From positions 1 through 25,752 of the forward strand of contig CBFHZL010000024.1 of NCBI GenBank assembly GCA_965660325.1: DNA of 25,752 bases, read 5' to 3'. The position numbers and the translations under genes are program-made. A model generated the notes under the pieces. It was not told where the DNA came from and ran no database searches. It saw only the letters and a list, made by a program, of their open reading frames with translations. Below, piece after piece: positions 1 through 9,382 of the stretch; positions within the stretch are counted from its first letter, which is position 1, and each line of letters opens with the position of its first letter. This DNA comes from Acidiluteibacter sp965660325 (GTDB taxonomy: Bacteria; Bacteroidota; Bacteroidia; Flavobacteriales_E; Vicingaceae).

Positions 1-1878
1 TCAATTATTTTAAAACGCTTATCCACCATCTTTTTGGGAGTGCTTTTCTCTATGAATAGCCATGCGCAGTTTTTGCTGCCAAATTTTGGAACTCCGGAAA
101 AATTAGATGCCTTAAACTCCTATGCTGAAGAAAGTATGCCGCTATCTTGTATGGACGGAAACCGACTATTTTTTCTTAGAACTTACTTAGAAGATATGGA
201 TGGCCGCACTGAAGGGCAAGATATATGGTATGCTGATCGTGACGAGAATGGAAACTGGGGAAAGCCTATATCTTTTTTAAGAACATCTAATCCAAGGATT
301 AATGATGCCATTATAGGAATTTCTACTGATGGAAACACGGTCTTCGTTTTTCACTCGGAATATAAAAAGCGTAAGTTAGATCAAGAGTTGATGTATACCA
401 CAAAACAGGAAGGAGATGAGTGGTCAGAATTAAAAAAGCTTGACGTACCAGGTTTAAAATTAGATGAAGGTTACTACTCCTTCTACATGACTCCTGATGA
501 AGATGTATTAGTAGCGAGTATAGCTCCTGCTGATACAAATGCTTTTGAAGATTTATTTGTGAGTTTGAAAGGAGACGATGATAAATGGAGCGAACTAATT
601 TATATGGGGGATGTGCTGAATACCCCTGATTTTGAAGTGACTCCTTTCTTAGCGAATGACAAAAGAACGTTATATTTTGCTAGTAATGGACATGATGGAT
701 TAGGGGAGTCAGATGTATTCGTTTCGTACCGTTTAGATAATACATGGAAAAATTGGACAAAACCACTGAATATGGGAGCACCTATTAATTCCGATGGATT
801 TGATGCATACTTTACTGTAGGTAATAATAGGGAGGTGTTCTTTACTAGTAATAGAGGTCAAGACTACAGTGATATTTATAATGCCACCGTTCAGGAAGGT
901 GTTAAATTTGTCGGAAATGACGAATATGTATTGGTTAAAGGAAAATATATCTTTAATAAACTCCCTGCAGATGGCGTCACCATTTCTATTTTTAATGCTG
1001 ATGGTGAGTTAATAGATCAGGTGATAACAGATGATTCTGGTGCTTTTGCCTATACTAAGTTAAATCCCGATGCAGCTTACTTTCTTAAGGTAGATGCCAC
1101 AGATGACTCCAATTATAGTGGAGCCAAAATGTATGTGGTAGATGACAATAATGGTTTAATCCAGCGATATGCGAAAACTGCCGATAATAGTTATGTATTG
1201 AATGCGACTAAGGGAGTTTATGCAAATGATGTATATGGAAAGTATGCATTTAAAAAATTACCAGGTTCAAATACAGGCTTAGTATTGTTTGACGAAAATG
1301 ACTTTCCGGTAGATACCATTTATACAGATGGAAACGGACAGTTTACGTTTAGACCAATGGAACTGGACGAAAACTATTACTTAGCACCACTTGAGGTAGA
1401 AGAAGATGACTATCAATATGCAAATATTACATTTACCGATGAGTTTGATCAAACCATTTATAGTTCTAATATAACAGGAGGTAATGGATTAGCGGTAAGT
1501 GCCAGTGAAATGAAAAAAGCGGAGGAAAAACTAGCTACCAAAATTGCAAAAAGTGGAGTTACTGTCCATTTTAGCTTTAATAATACATCTCTATCAAATA
1601 AAGAGAAAGCAGAAATAGACAAATTCATAGGCCTGTTGGGTGATAAAAAATCTTCTTCATTTAAAGTGACTGGTCACACAGATAATATCGATGGGTTGGC
1701 CATAAATCTTAAGGTGTCTAGAATGCGTGCTGAATCAGTAAAGAAATACCTTATGGAATTGGGTATCTCAGAAGGAGCAATTACCACTCTTGGAGAAGGA
1801 GAAACAAAGCCTGTAGCAAATAATGATACAAAAGAAGGACGTAAAGAAAATAGGAGAGCAGTTATCAAGTTAAATTAA
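1..1878 (+). CDS. PD40 propeller / beta-sandwich / OmpA-family envelope protein (5' end outside window)
   Basis: The reading frame is open from base 1 with no stop. The residues before the first internal start candidates (TTG at 34, ATG at 52) form a hydrophobic signal peptide ending in HAQ (about 58-72), so the true start lies left of the window. After the signal come PD40/WD40-like propeller repeats (about 130-890, with the typical YFASN and FFTSNRG strands), then two related beta-sandwich units, each opening GKY-x-F-x-KLP (about 940-1110 and 1237-1400), and an OmpA C-terminal peptidoglycan-binding domain (about 1555-1875, with GHTDN and NRRA). The family is periplasmic, tied to the outer membrane and peptidoglycan. 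Such proteins are often paired with PorP/SprF genes in Bacteroidota; any such partner would lie upstream. The function is not more precisely known. Confidence 0.85.
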   Translation, partial: SIILKRLSTIFLGVLFSMNSHAQFLLPNFGTPEKLDALNSYAEESMPLSCMDGNRLFFLRTYLEDMDGRTEGQDIWYADRDENGNWGKPISFLRTSNPRINDAIIGISTDGNTVFVFHSEYKKRKLDQELMYTTKQEGDEWSELKKLDVPGLKLDEGYYSFYMTPDEDVLVASIAPADTNAFEDLFVSLKGDDDKWSELIYMGDVLNTPDFEVTPFLANDKRTLYFASNGHDGLGESDVFVSYRLDNTWKNWTKPLNMGAPINSDGFDAYFTVGNNREVFFTSNRGQDYSDIYNATVQEGVKFVGNDEYVLVKGKYIFNKLPADGVTISIFNADGELIDQVITDDSGAFAYTKLNPDAAYFLKVDATDDSNYSGAKMYVVDDNNGLIQRYAKTADNSYVLNATKGVYANDVYGKYAFKKLPGSNTGLVLFDENDFPVDTIYTDGNGQFTFRPMELDENYYLAPLEVEEDDYQYANITFTDEFDQTIYSSNITGGNGLAVSASEMKKAEEKLATKIAKSGVTVHFSFNNTSLSNKEKAEIDKFIGLLGDKKSSSFKVTGHTDNIDGLAINLKVSRMRAESVKKYLMELGISEGAITTLGEGETKPVANNDTKEGRKENRRAVIKLN

Positions 1879-1896
1879 GAACTGCTAAATTCATTT

Positions 1897-1940
1897 AAAA
1901 GCACTTATACAAAGAAAAGTTCCTTTGTATAAGTGCTTTT
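1897..1940. terminator. Bidirectional intrinsic terminator
   Basis: This is a perfect 18-bp inverted repeat (1897-1914 and 1923-1940) around an 8-nt loop. Each arm begins or ends in AAAA/TTTT, so both transcripts end in a U-run. It sits between the convergent OmpA-family gene (stop at 1878) and the decarboxylase (stop at 1944-1946), and so can stop both. Confidence 0.9.
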
Positions 1941-1943
1941 TAT

Positions 1944-3191
1944 TTATGCTCTATTATGTACTAAAGTCGCTTCTACTTCATTTAGAAATGCATCTAGCAT
2001 TTCATATTTTACATGCGACATCACCACAATCTTCCACCATGATGGAGGAGCTTCGTAGGTGTCAGCTACCAATTCATATTTCAAGGCAACTTTATTCGGG
2101 ATATTATTGGCCTTAATGGTTACAATATTCAAATATGGATTTCTATAATATTGGATTCCCATTTCATCTAATCGGTTGCATAAGTATTCTGTGCGCTCCA
2201 TTAATTCATCCATTTTTGCTTTCCAGCCTTTCGCGCCATAATTCATTAAAAGCATCCATATGACAATGGCATTGGCGCCACTTCGGCTGCCGCAAATGGT
2301 AAAATCAAGACCTGGAACATACTGAGCTTCATCCGTAGCAACGTATTGCATAAATCCTTTTCGGATTAAAAACATACCGGTACCATAAGGTGTCTGTAGC
2401 ATTTTGTGTCCATCAATAGAAATAGAACTTACCCGAGGGTTAGAAAAGTTATGTTGGCTATATGGATTGGTAAATGGATAAATAAACCCACCAAAGGCAG
2501 CATCAATGTGTAACTTAAAAACCAATTTGTGATCATCTAAATAATCTACCACAGGGTCAATATCATCAACTGACCCAAATAGGGTAGTGGACATATTTAA
2601 TACTACAATAAAATATTTTACACCTTGCTTTTTTGCTGCTCTAATGCGCTCATCCATTATGGAGTAATCAATCTGCCGACTTGATTTGTCCACAGGAAGT
2701 AAAATTGATTTTACTTGCAATAAATCACACCCCTTAGCGATCGAGTAGTGCGTATCTTCTGAATACAGAACTCCAATCTGATCAGTCGTGGCACCGTATT
2801 CTCTAATGTAATAGTTTCGGTAAATCCACATGGCCTCCATGTTAGCTTCAGTTCCGCCTGTAGCGACATAGCCATCTTGCTGATCTTTTTCGCCTTTAAA
2901 TATTTGTTCTGCGCATAAGTTTATCAGTTCTCGCTCTATTTCTTGTGTTCCCTTAAAAATACCAAGGCTTTTATTGCCCATGGTATGACATCCAATGTGG
3001 TTAGGATTAGCAATGAGGGTTTTTAAGAATGGGGCTTTTTCCAGAAAAGGAGCATCCCGATAAAACTCGTCTTCGTCTAGGTAAGTACCTGGAATACCAA
3101 GAATGGGAATTGTGTCATAATTTCCATTTTCAGCTAAGGCACCTTCTACACGTTTTAAAATTTCGTTTTTGGTTAATGATTTCCAGTTCAT
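1944..3191 (-). CDS. PLP-dependent group II amino-acid decarboxylase (histidine/glutamate/aromatic decarboxylase family)
   Basis: This is a 415-residue fold-type I PLP enzyme. Visible landmarks are the phosphate-binding TGGTEAN (111-117), a cofactor-stacking His in DTHYS (H148), the pyridine-contacting Asp in HIDAAFGG (D230) and the Schiff-base lysine in DGHKM (K263). The length and motifs fit the histidine decarboxylase/MfnA-like branch. The substrate cannot be decided from sequence; histidine, glutamate, aspartate and tyrosine are all possible. It starts only 12 nt after the TauE/SafE-like stop on the same strand, with no terminator between, so it is probably the last cistron of the cbb3 operon and ends at the hairpin at 1897-1940. 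Family assignment is firm; substrate and physiological role are open. Confidence 0.88.
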   Translation of the reverse strand: MNWKSLTKNEILKRVEGALAENGNYDTIPILGIPGTYLDEDEFYRDAPFLEKAPFLKTLIANPNHIGCHTMGNKSLGIFKGTQEIERELINLCAEQIFKGEKDQQDGYVATGGTEANMEAMWIYRNYYIREYGATTDQIGVLYSEDTHYSIAKGCDLLQVKSILLPVDKSSRQIDYSIMDERIRAAKKQGVKYFIVVLNMSTTLFGSVDDIDPVVDYLDDHKLVFKLHIDAAFGGFIYPFTNPYSQHNFSNPRVSSISIDGHKMLQTPYGTGMFLIRKGFMQYVATDEAQYVPGLDFTICGSRSGANAIVIWMLLMNYGAKGWKAKMDELMERTEYLCNRLDEMGIQYYRNPYLNIVTIKANNIPNKVALKYELVADTYEAPPSWWKIVVMSHVKYEMLDAFLNEVEATLVHNRA

Positions 3192-3203
3192 ACATTCAAT
3201 GTT

Positions 3204-3902
3204 TTAATGGCATTCTATTACAGCATCAGCTGTATTAATCTGAGGACTTACATAGGGGATACCCAGATTTAATCCCCGAAGAATAAAGAGACAACCAATC
3301 ATGATAACAAAAACAGGAATTGCTTTTCTTACCTTACTTCTTACCGTTACAGAAATACTATTTCCAAGTACAGCTACTGTCATCATCAAGGGCAGAGTAC
3401 CTGCTCCAAAGGCGAGCATAAACAAGCCACCTTCAAATGGAGTAGCCGTAGCTAAGGAGCCGGCTACGCCCATATAAACTAATCCGCAAGGCAAAAGACC
3501 ATTCAGTAAGCCAATCATCCATAAATTCATAAATGAGGTTCTTCCTAATCTTTTCGCAAGACTACTTTTTACTCTACTCAGTGAACTGCTTAATACGGGT
3601 AAGTGGTTCATTTTATTCTTAAATACGGTAGGTAGTAAAATGCTTAATATCATTCCTGCACCTACAACTATCGATAATGTTTGCTGGTAACCTGCAATAG
3701 CAAACCCTTTACCCAATAACCCAAATAAGCAGCCTATAATAAAATAGGTGAATAAGCGTCCGGTATTATACAAAAAGCTACCTGAGATCACAGATGCATA
3801 ACTATCGCGCTTCATGGGTAATGCAAAGGCAATAGGCCCGCACATACCGATGCAGTGGAGACTTCCTAAGAGTCCAATAGTAAATGCTGTGATTAATTCC
3901 AT
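3204..3902 (-). CDS. TauE/SafE (DsbD_2-like) membrane protein of the cbb3 cluster, probable copper-handling role
   Basis: A polytopic membrane protein of 232 residues with about six hydrophobic segments. Near the N-terminus it has HCIGMCGP (H16, C17, M20, C21), and a second conserved turn NGLLPCG (134-140), the signature of the sulfite-exporter/DsbD_2-like family found next to ccoH in many Bacteroidota. The Cys/His/Met-rich first motif suggests metal or thiol chemistry; copper supply to the oxidase is inferred from context and not shown. The start codon overlaps the ccoH stop by one base (TAATG), indicating translational coupling. Confidence 0.85.
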   Translation of the reverse strand: MELITAFTIGLLGSLHCIGMCGPIAFALPMKRDSYASVISGSFLYNTGRLFTYFIIGCLFGLLGKGFAIAGYQQTLSIVVGAGMILSILLPTVFKNKMNHLPVLSSSLSRVKSSLAKRLGRTSFMNLWMIGLLNGLLPCGLVYMGVAGSLATATPFEGGLFMLAFGAGTLPLMMTVAVLGNSISVTVRSKVRKAIPVFVIMIGCLFILRGLNLGIPYVSPQINTADAVIECH

Positions 3903-4336
3903 TAAGGTATTATTATTGTTTTTTCATCATAAAAGGACTCTCCATGAGCCGACCAAGTTATTTTTAACAAGTACTTCCCTTTAATAAATTTAGATAAAGG
4001 TATTTTTTGAGCACTCTCTTCGATAATGGCAACATTAAAATCTTTGGTCTCATCAGAAGGTCTAAAGCAGTTGATGGTACCTTCAAAAGTTTTGTCTTCT
4101 ACTCCAGGTAGTTTGATAATTAATTCTTGTTTATCAATCGCGATTTGCACCTTTTCTTTCAGATTATTTGCTTTGGTTTGCTGATCAATTCTACCTTGAT
4201 AAGCAATCTCTTGTGCATAATAATCTTCCGTAACCAAATCGTAGTTTTGATTAAAAGCCATGATAACCATACCAATAATAAACAGCACAAAACTGCTGTA
4301 GAAGATGGCTATTTTTGTTCCCCAATTAATTTTCAT
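3902..4336 (-). CDS. ccoH: FixH/CcoH family cbb3 oxidase assembly protein
   Basis: 144 residues: one N-terminal transmembrane helix (about residues 8-27), then the FixH hallmark DYYAQEIAYQ-x-RIDQ (about 38-52) and a periplasmic beta-rich domain. In characterised systems CcoH joins the assembling cbb3 complex and is needed for its stability. It starts 2 nt after the ccoG stop and overlaps the next gene by 1 nt, so it is an internal cistron of the operon. Confidence 0.9.
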   Translation of the reverse strand: MKINWGTKIAIFYSSFVLFIIGMVIMAFNQNYDLVTEDYYAQEIAYQGRIDQQTKANNLKEKVQIAIDKQELIIKLPGVEDKTFEGTINCFRPSDETKDFNVAIIEESAQKIPLSKFIKGKYLLKITWSAHGESFYDEKTIIIP

Positions 4337-4338
4337 AT

Positions 4339-5760
4339 CTATTTACGTTTGACAGGTGCTAAAAATGATGTATTCATATCATCTAGTACCATTCCATTTT
4401 TATCAACAACTTCAAAATCAATGTCTGTTTTTCGTTGATTTAACTGATCCATATCAAGAATGAGGAAGAAAGTACCTTCTGCAATGGACTCTGAAGGAAT
4501 CATTAAACCTTCCTCTCCAATGATTTCGATGCTACCTTCCATACCTTTCAATCGGATAGTGGCCGGAATGCTATCATATGTCTTGTTGATAATCTTATAG
4601 TTGTATAGATTACTGACCTTACCTTCAGGTCGTTTTTGGTATTCTTGTCCTGTTGCCTTTAATACGGTAGCTTCTACTTCTGAACGGCTCAATAAAAAGA
4701 ATCCAACAACACTAAGAATTAACGTTAGTACTACGGTGTAGCCAATGGTACGTGTAGACCAAATTTTCTTCTCTTTATTGACGATTCCTTCTTCTGAATC
4801 GTATCGAATTAGCCCTTTGGGTAAACCTACGCTTTCCATCATATGGTCGCAAGCATCAATACAAGCGGTACAGTTTACACACTCTAATTGGGTACCATTT
4901 CTAATGTCTATCCCAGTGGGGCATACATTTACACACTGATTACAATCGATACAGTCTCCTTTGTCTACTTCTTCGCGGTTTTCATTCTTTTTAAATTTAC
5001 CACGCATTTCTCCTCTTACATAATCATAAGCAACTACAATGGAATTACGATCAAGCATTACACCTTGCAACCTTCCGTAAGGACAAGCCACGATACATAC
5101 TTGCTCTCTAAACCAACTAAATACCCAGTAGAAGACTCCTGTAAAAACCAGGATAGAAGCTAATCCTACAATATGGTTAGCCGGTGAGTCAGTTACTAAT
5201 GTTAACCATTCGTCTGAGCCAATGATATACATTAAAAAGGTATTGGAGATTAGAAATGAAATCAAAAAGAAAATACTGTGTTTCAGTACTCGTTTTCGAA
5301 TCTTCTGGCTATTCCATTCGCTGTCCCTTAATCGTTTTTGTTGCTTAAAGTCACCGTCTATTAGATACTCTATTTTTCTAAACACCATTTCCATAAAAAT
5401 GGTCTGAGGACAGACCCATCCGCAAAATATTCGGCCAAAGACGACCGTAAACAACACGACAAACAAGACAAAACTCAACATCACCAATACGAAGATGTAA
5501 AAATCTTGTGGCCAAAAAACTTGACCTAGCAATACAAACTTTCGTTCAATGATATTGATCAGCAATAGGGGATGGCCACCAATACGAATAAAGGGTCCTG
5601 AAAAGAGAAAAAGAAGCAAAACAACGCTCACCCATGTGCGAGCGTTGTAATACTTACCCGAAGGCTTTTTTGGACTAATCCAATGTCTTTTTCCGTCATC
5701 ATCTATCGTTCCGATTGAGTCTCGGAATGATTGGTCCATGTATTCTTCTTTCTCTTTCAT
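4339..5760 (-). CDS. ccoG: Cytochrome c oxidase accessory protein CcoG (FixG/RdxA), two 4Fe-4S clusters
   Basis: 473 residues. Several membrane helices fill the first half (about 43-60, 86-108, 161-180, 198-215), with the family motifs CGWVCP (113-118) and CIVACPYGR (222-230). A double ferredoxin motif follows: C270, C273, C276, C280 and C294, C297, C300, C304, enough for two 4Fe-4S clusters. After another helix (about 338-357) comes the Ig-like FixG C-terminal domain. In other bacteria CcoG/RdxA reduces Cu(II) for delivery to the CuB site of cbb3 oxidase. It begins 29 nt after the ccoP stop and is followed by ccoH after 2 nt. Confidence 0.95.
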   Translation of the reverse strand: MKEKEEYMDQSFRDSIGTIDDDGKRHWISPKKPSGKYYNARTWVSVVLLLFLFSGPFIRIGGHPLLLINIIERKFVLLGQVFWPQDFYIFVLVMLSFVLFVVLFTVVFGRIFCGWVCPQTIFMEMVFRKIEYLIDGDFKQQKRLRDSEWNSQKIRKRVLKHSIFFLISFLISNTFLMYIIGSDEWLTLVTDSPANHIVGLASILVFTGVFYWVFSWFREQVCIVACPYGRLQGVMLDRNSIVVAYDYVRGEMRGKFKKNENREEVDKGDCIDCNQCVNVCPTGIDIRNGTQLECVNCTACIDACDHMMESVGLPKGLIRYDSEEGIVNKEKKIWSTRTIGYTVVLTLILSVVGFFLLSRSEVEATVLKATGQEYQKRPEGKVSNLYNYKIINKTYDSIPATIRLKGMEGSIEIIGEEGLMIPSESIAEGTFFLILDMDQLNQRKTDIDFEVVDKNGMVLDDMNTSFLAPVKRK

Positions 5761-5789
5761 TGTGCTATAATTCAGTGCAGTTATTCATC

Positions 5790-6983
5790 TTACTCTACTA
5801 AAGCAGCTGTTTCTTCACCTGATGTGCCATTTTCTTCTGCATCAGTAGGTACTTCGCCTTCTGTAGCAGTAGAATCAGTAGCAGCATCTTCTGAAGGCTC
5901 AGGTACTTCTTCTACCCAAATTTCCCCTTGAGGATCTTTTGCGTTGGCAGGCTCAGAACCTTGCAAGCTCAAAACATAACTCGCTACTTCTTGCATTTGT
6001 GCAGGGCTAAACTGGCTTTGCCAAGCAATCATACCTTTAGCAGGCACTCCGTATTTAATCACTTTAAATACATTGTTAATTCCACCACCATGAATCCAGT
6101 ATTCATCAGTTAAATTAGGACCAACAATACCTTCTGCTAATGCACCATGACAGGTTGCACAGTTTCCTTTATAAATGTTTGCACCTGCATTGATCGCATC
6201 TAAATCTACAAGAAGGGTTACATTATCTTCAGTAATCTGTTCGCCGCCACTTTCTAATGCTTCTGCCTTAGCTTCTGTAGCTGCTAGCATTTCATTGTTA
6301 TACTCTTCAAGTTGTAATTCTCCACCACCGGTAATATGAAAGCGGATAATGTAGATAAAAGCAAATACTATTGTTGCATAAAACATATACTTCCACCAAG
6401 GTGGTAAGTTGTTATCAAGTTCTTTAATACCATCATAATCATGATCAAGCATTACAGTAACTTCTTCCTCAATAGGAACATTATCTGTGAATTTACTTCC
6501 AATAACATCCAATACAGAGGTTTCTTCTTCTTGAAAGTTATCGCCTCTTTTATATCGAATCATGGTTTTCAATGACCTAAAAAGAATGGCAATAACCAAT
6601 GCCAAAAAGCCAATTACAGTAATTAATGACCAAAACAATACATCACTCATAATAAAAGGCGCTGAGGTAGCTCCATCTGCGGCATACGCTCCGATAGAGG
6701 TGCCGGCCATCAGCAGCACAGCTACTGTTTTAATTACTGATTCTGTTTTTTTATCGGCTGCGATTTCTTCATTGGTTTTAATTTTACCAATACTCTGAAT
6801 ACTTTGTCCAATAGCGTGAACAATTAACAACAGTAGTAAGATAACACTTACTAAAACCGTCAATAAGAAAGTATCTGAAATACCGGTGCTGCTAGGAGCT
6901 ACTGTTTCAGCAGCAAAGGCTCCTGCAGGAAAAAGGCAGATGGCTAATGCTGCCATCATATAGTTGATTGGTTGCTTTTTCAT
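5790..6983 (-). CDS. ccoP: cbb3 oxidase subunit CcoP with one c-type heme and a duplicated N-terminal module
   Basis: 397 residues. The core has the CcoP signature DHDYDGIKELDNNLPPWW (180-197), a membrane helix (about 199-214), and one cytochrome c domain with CATCH (275-279) and the likely distal Met ligand in KGMIAW (M318). Proteobacterial CcoP usually carries two hemes; only one CXXCH is present here. The first 140 residues are extra: a signal-like segment ending AFAAE (22-26) with a helix after it, then a second such pair with AYAAD (99-103). The two copies are 77 residues apart. The C-terminal 50 residues are acidic and low in complexity. The start overlaps the ccoQ stop by 4 nt (ATGA). 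Confidence 0.93.
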   Translation of the reverse strand: MKKQPINYMMAALAICLFPAGAFAAETVAPSSTGISDTFLLTVLVSVILLLLLIVHAIGQSIQSIGKIKTNEEIAADKKTESVIKTVAVLLMAGTSIGAYAADGATSAPFIMSDVLFWSLITVIGFLALVIAILFRSLKTMIRYKRGDNFQEEETSVLDVIGSKFTDNVPIEEEVTVMLDHDYDGIKELDNNLPPWWKYMFYATIVFAFIYIIRFHITGGGELQLEEYNNEMLAATEAKAEALESGGEQITEDNVTLLVDLDAINAGANIYKGNCATCHGALAEGIVGPNLTDEYWIHGGGINNVFKVIKYGVPAKGMIAWQSQFSPAQMQEVASYVLSLQGSEPANAKDPQGEIWVEEVPEPSEDAATDSTATEGEVPTDAEENGTSGEETAALVE

Positions 6984-7192
6984 GATTGATGTGGTTCAGA
7001 GGTTTGACTTGTGTTAGTTGGTTCTCCATCGTTTAGTGGCATAGCAGACAAGCTACTTAGCTCCGTTTTATTCATTTTAGCCACCCATACAAATAGCCCT
7101 ATGAAAAAGATGAAGAAAATGAGGAAGGAGATAACAGGGAAGATGTCTATCCCTGCTATCGTATCCATATTATGTTTGATAAACTTTAGCAT
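6980..7192 (-). CDS. ccoQ: CcoQ/FixQ-like small cbb3 subunit
   Basis: 70 residues with a single membrane helix (about residues 17-39) and a polar tail. The pattern KHNMDTI-x-GI-x-IFP before the helix is typical of Bacteroidota CcoQ proteins. The role in the family is to stabilise the CcoP-CcoNO contact. It sits 3 nt after ccoNO and overlaps ccoP by 4 nt. Confidence 0.85.
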   Translation of the reverse strand: MLKFIKHNMDTIAGIDIFPVISFLIFFIFFIGLFVWVAKMNKTELSSLSAMPLNDGEPTNTSQTSEPHQS

Positions 7193-7195
7193 AAT

Positions 7196-9382
7196 CTATT
7201 TTTTATCAGTTAAATCAGTTGTTGGTTCTGCTTCGATATCTCTACCTAATCGTTGCAGGTAGGCAATTAGTGCAATAATTTCTTTGTCAGGACTTACTTC
7301 AAATCCATCTTCTTCAAGAATTTCTCGCATATCTTCCACAATTTCGTTGGCTTGTTTTTCAACATCAGCATTTGCTCTTGCAGCATAATTATCACCGTAA
7401 GGAGCCTCATCATAAGGTACACCAAGCGTAATCATCGCATTAATTTTCGCAGCTGTAGTTGTGGTATCGTAGGTATTATCGAGCAACCAAGGGTAAGCTG
7501 GCATAATAGAACCTGCAGATAAACTACGTGGATCATACAAGTGCTTAAAGTGCCAAGAGTTTGGTTTACGCAATTTGCTACTTCCTTCTCGTGCTAAATC
7601 AGGACCCGTACGTTTTGATCCCCATAGGAATGGGTGGTCGTAAACAAATTCTCCTGCTTTAGAATACTCTCCATAACGCTCTGTTTCGGATCTAAATGGA
7701 CGTATCATCTGGCTATGACAGTTAACACAACCTTCTTGGATGTAAATATCTCGTCCGTGTAGCTCAAGTGGCGTGTAAGGTTTTACCGCCTCAATAGTAG
7801 GAACGTTAGATTTTACTAAGAATGTAGGAACCATTTCGATAATACCACCAATTAAGATAACCACTAAAGATCCGATCAACATCAAGGTAGGTTTACGCTC
7901 TAGCAGTCTATGCCAGTGCTCATCCTTATGTGTTTTTGAAATAGGAGCTAATGCAGGTGCTTCAGCTTCTTCGTTCTTCACAAAACTTCCTGATTTGGCT
8001 GTCATTATTAAGTTCCAAACCATTACAATTACACCAATGTAGTAAAGTGATCCACCTAATGCTCTATAAGCATACATTGGTAGAATATTGGTTACTGTTT
8101 CTAAGAAGTTAGGGTACTTTAAGAAACCTTCAGCGGTAAAGTCATTCCACATTTGACTTTGAGCAAAACCTGCCCAATACAATGGAATCGCGTAGAATAA
8201 AATTCCTAATGTTCCGATCCAGAAGTGGAAGTTAGCCGCTTTTTGTGAGTATAGTTTCGTTCTCCACAATACAGGGAATAAGAAATACAACATACCAAAG
8301 GTTAAGAAACCATTCCATCCCAAAGCTCCTACGTGAACGTGTGCAACGATCCAATCCGTAAAGTGAGCAATTGCGTTAACATTTTTCAACGATAACATTG
8401 GACCTTCGAATGTAGACATACCGTAGGCCGTAATAGCTACTACCATAAACTTCAGTACTACACTATCTCTTACTTTATCCCAAGCTCCACGTAGCGTTAG
8501 TAACCCGTTGATCATACCACCCCAAGATGGCGCAATTAGCATCACTGAGAATACAACTCCTAATGACTGTGCCCAATCCGGTAAAGCGGTGTATAATAAG
8601 TGATGAGGACCTGCCCAAATATATAAGAAGATCAATGCCCAGAAGTGAATAATCGACAGTCGGTATGAGAATACCGGACGATTTGCCGCTTTAGGAACAA
8701 AGTAATACATCAAACCTAAATAAGGAGTCGTTAAGAAAAATGCTACCGCATTGTGGCCGTACCACCATTGCACCAATGCATCCTGCACACCCGCATACCA
8801 AGAGTAACTTTTCATAAAGCTAATTGGTAGTTCAAATGAGTTAACGATGTGCAATACAGCTACTGTAACGAAGGTAGCGATGTAAAACCAAATGGCTACG
8901 TATAAGTGACGCTCTCTTCTTTTTAAAATGGTCGCAAATAAGTTCCAACCAAAAACTACCCAAATCAACGCAATAGCAATATCAATTGGCCATTCTAGCT
9001 CAGCGTACTCCTTAGAAGTAGTGTATCCCATCGGTAAGGTTAAAACTGCCGATACGATAATAGCTTGCCAACCCCAGAAGTTGATTTTACTAAGCATATC
9101 GCTGTACATACGGGTTTTTAATAACCGCTGTAGCGAATAATAAACGCCGGCAAAAATGCCATTTCCTACGAATGCAAATATCACTGCATTGGTGTGCAGT
9201 GGTCGTATACGGCCGAAGGAGGTATATTCTATACCAAAATTAAGTGCCGGAAAGATAAGTTGGAAGGCGACTAGTAGCCCCACCAACATTCCGATCGCTC
9301 CCCAAAAGATGGTTGCGTTCCCAAATAGCCGGACAATGTTGTTGTCATAGCTAAACTTTTCTGTTTGCATGTTTGTGTTCAT
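7196..9382 (-). CDS. ccoNO: Fused cbb3 oxidase catalytic subunit CcoN and mono-heme subunit CcoO
   Basis: 728 residues in one frame. Residues 1 to about 465 are CcoN: low-spin heme ligands H63 and H350, high-spin heme ligand candidate H348, CuB ligands H210 (YGHNAV), H260 and H261 (GPHH), and Y221 in the TTPYLG turn. A linker (about 466-495) leads to CcoO: a membrane helix (about 499-521), heme motif CVNCH (552-556) and axial Met in SIMPAYPW (M627). It reduces oxygen to water at the cytoplasmic membrane with high affinity and pumps protons. CcoNO fusion is known in Bacteroidota. The start overlaps ccoS by 4 nt, so the two are translationally coupled. Confidence 0.96.
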   Translation of the reverse strand: MNTNMQTEKFSYDNNIVRLFGNATIFWGAIGMLVGLLVAFQLIFPALNFGIEYTSFGRIRPLHTNAVIFAFVGNGIFAGVYYSLQRLLKTRMYSDMLSKINFWGWQAIIVSAVLTLPMGYTTSKEYAELEWPIDIAIALIWVVFGWNLFATILKRRERHLYVAIWFYIATFVTVAVLHIVNSFELPISFMKSYSWYAGVQDALVQWWYGHNAVAFFLTTPYLGLMYYFVPKAANRPVFSYRLSIIHFWALIFLYIWAGPHHLLYTALPDWAQSLGVVFSVMLIAPSWGGMINGLLTLRGAWDKVRDSVVLKFMVVAITAYGMSTFEGPMLSLKNVNAIAHFTDWIVAHVHVGALGWNGFLTFGMLYFLFPVLWRTKLYSQKAANFHFWIGTLGILFYAIPLYWAGFAQSQMWNDFTAEGFLKYPNFLETVTNILPMYAYRALGGSLYYIGVIVMVWNLIMTAKSGSFVKNEEAEAPALAPISKTHKDEHWHRLLERKPTLMLIGSLVVILIGGIIEMVPTFLVKSNVPTIEAVKPYTPLELHGRDIYIQEGCVNCHSQMIRPFRSETERYGEYSKAGEFVYDHPFLWGSKRTGPDLAREGSSKLRKPNSWHFKHLYDPRSLSAGSIMPAYPWLLDNTYDTTTTAAKINAMITLGVPYDEAPYGDNYAARANADVEKQANEIVEDMREILEEDGFEVSPDKEIIALIAYLQRLGRDIEAEPTTDLTDKK

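Noticed and set aside
7196..9382. CcoN-CcoO fusion considered as a novel gene fusion or missed stop
   Set aside because: The frame is clean through the linker and such fusions are known in Bacteroidota, so it is noted as a feature and not as a new finding.
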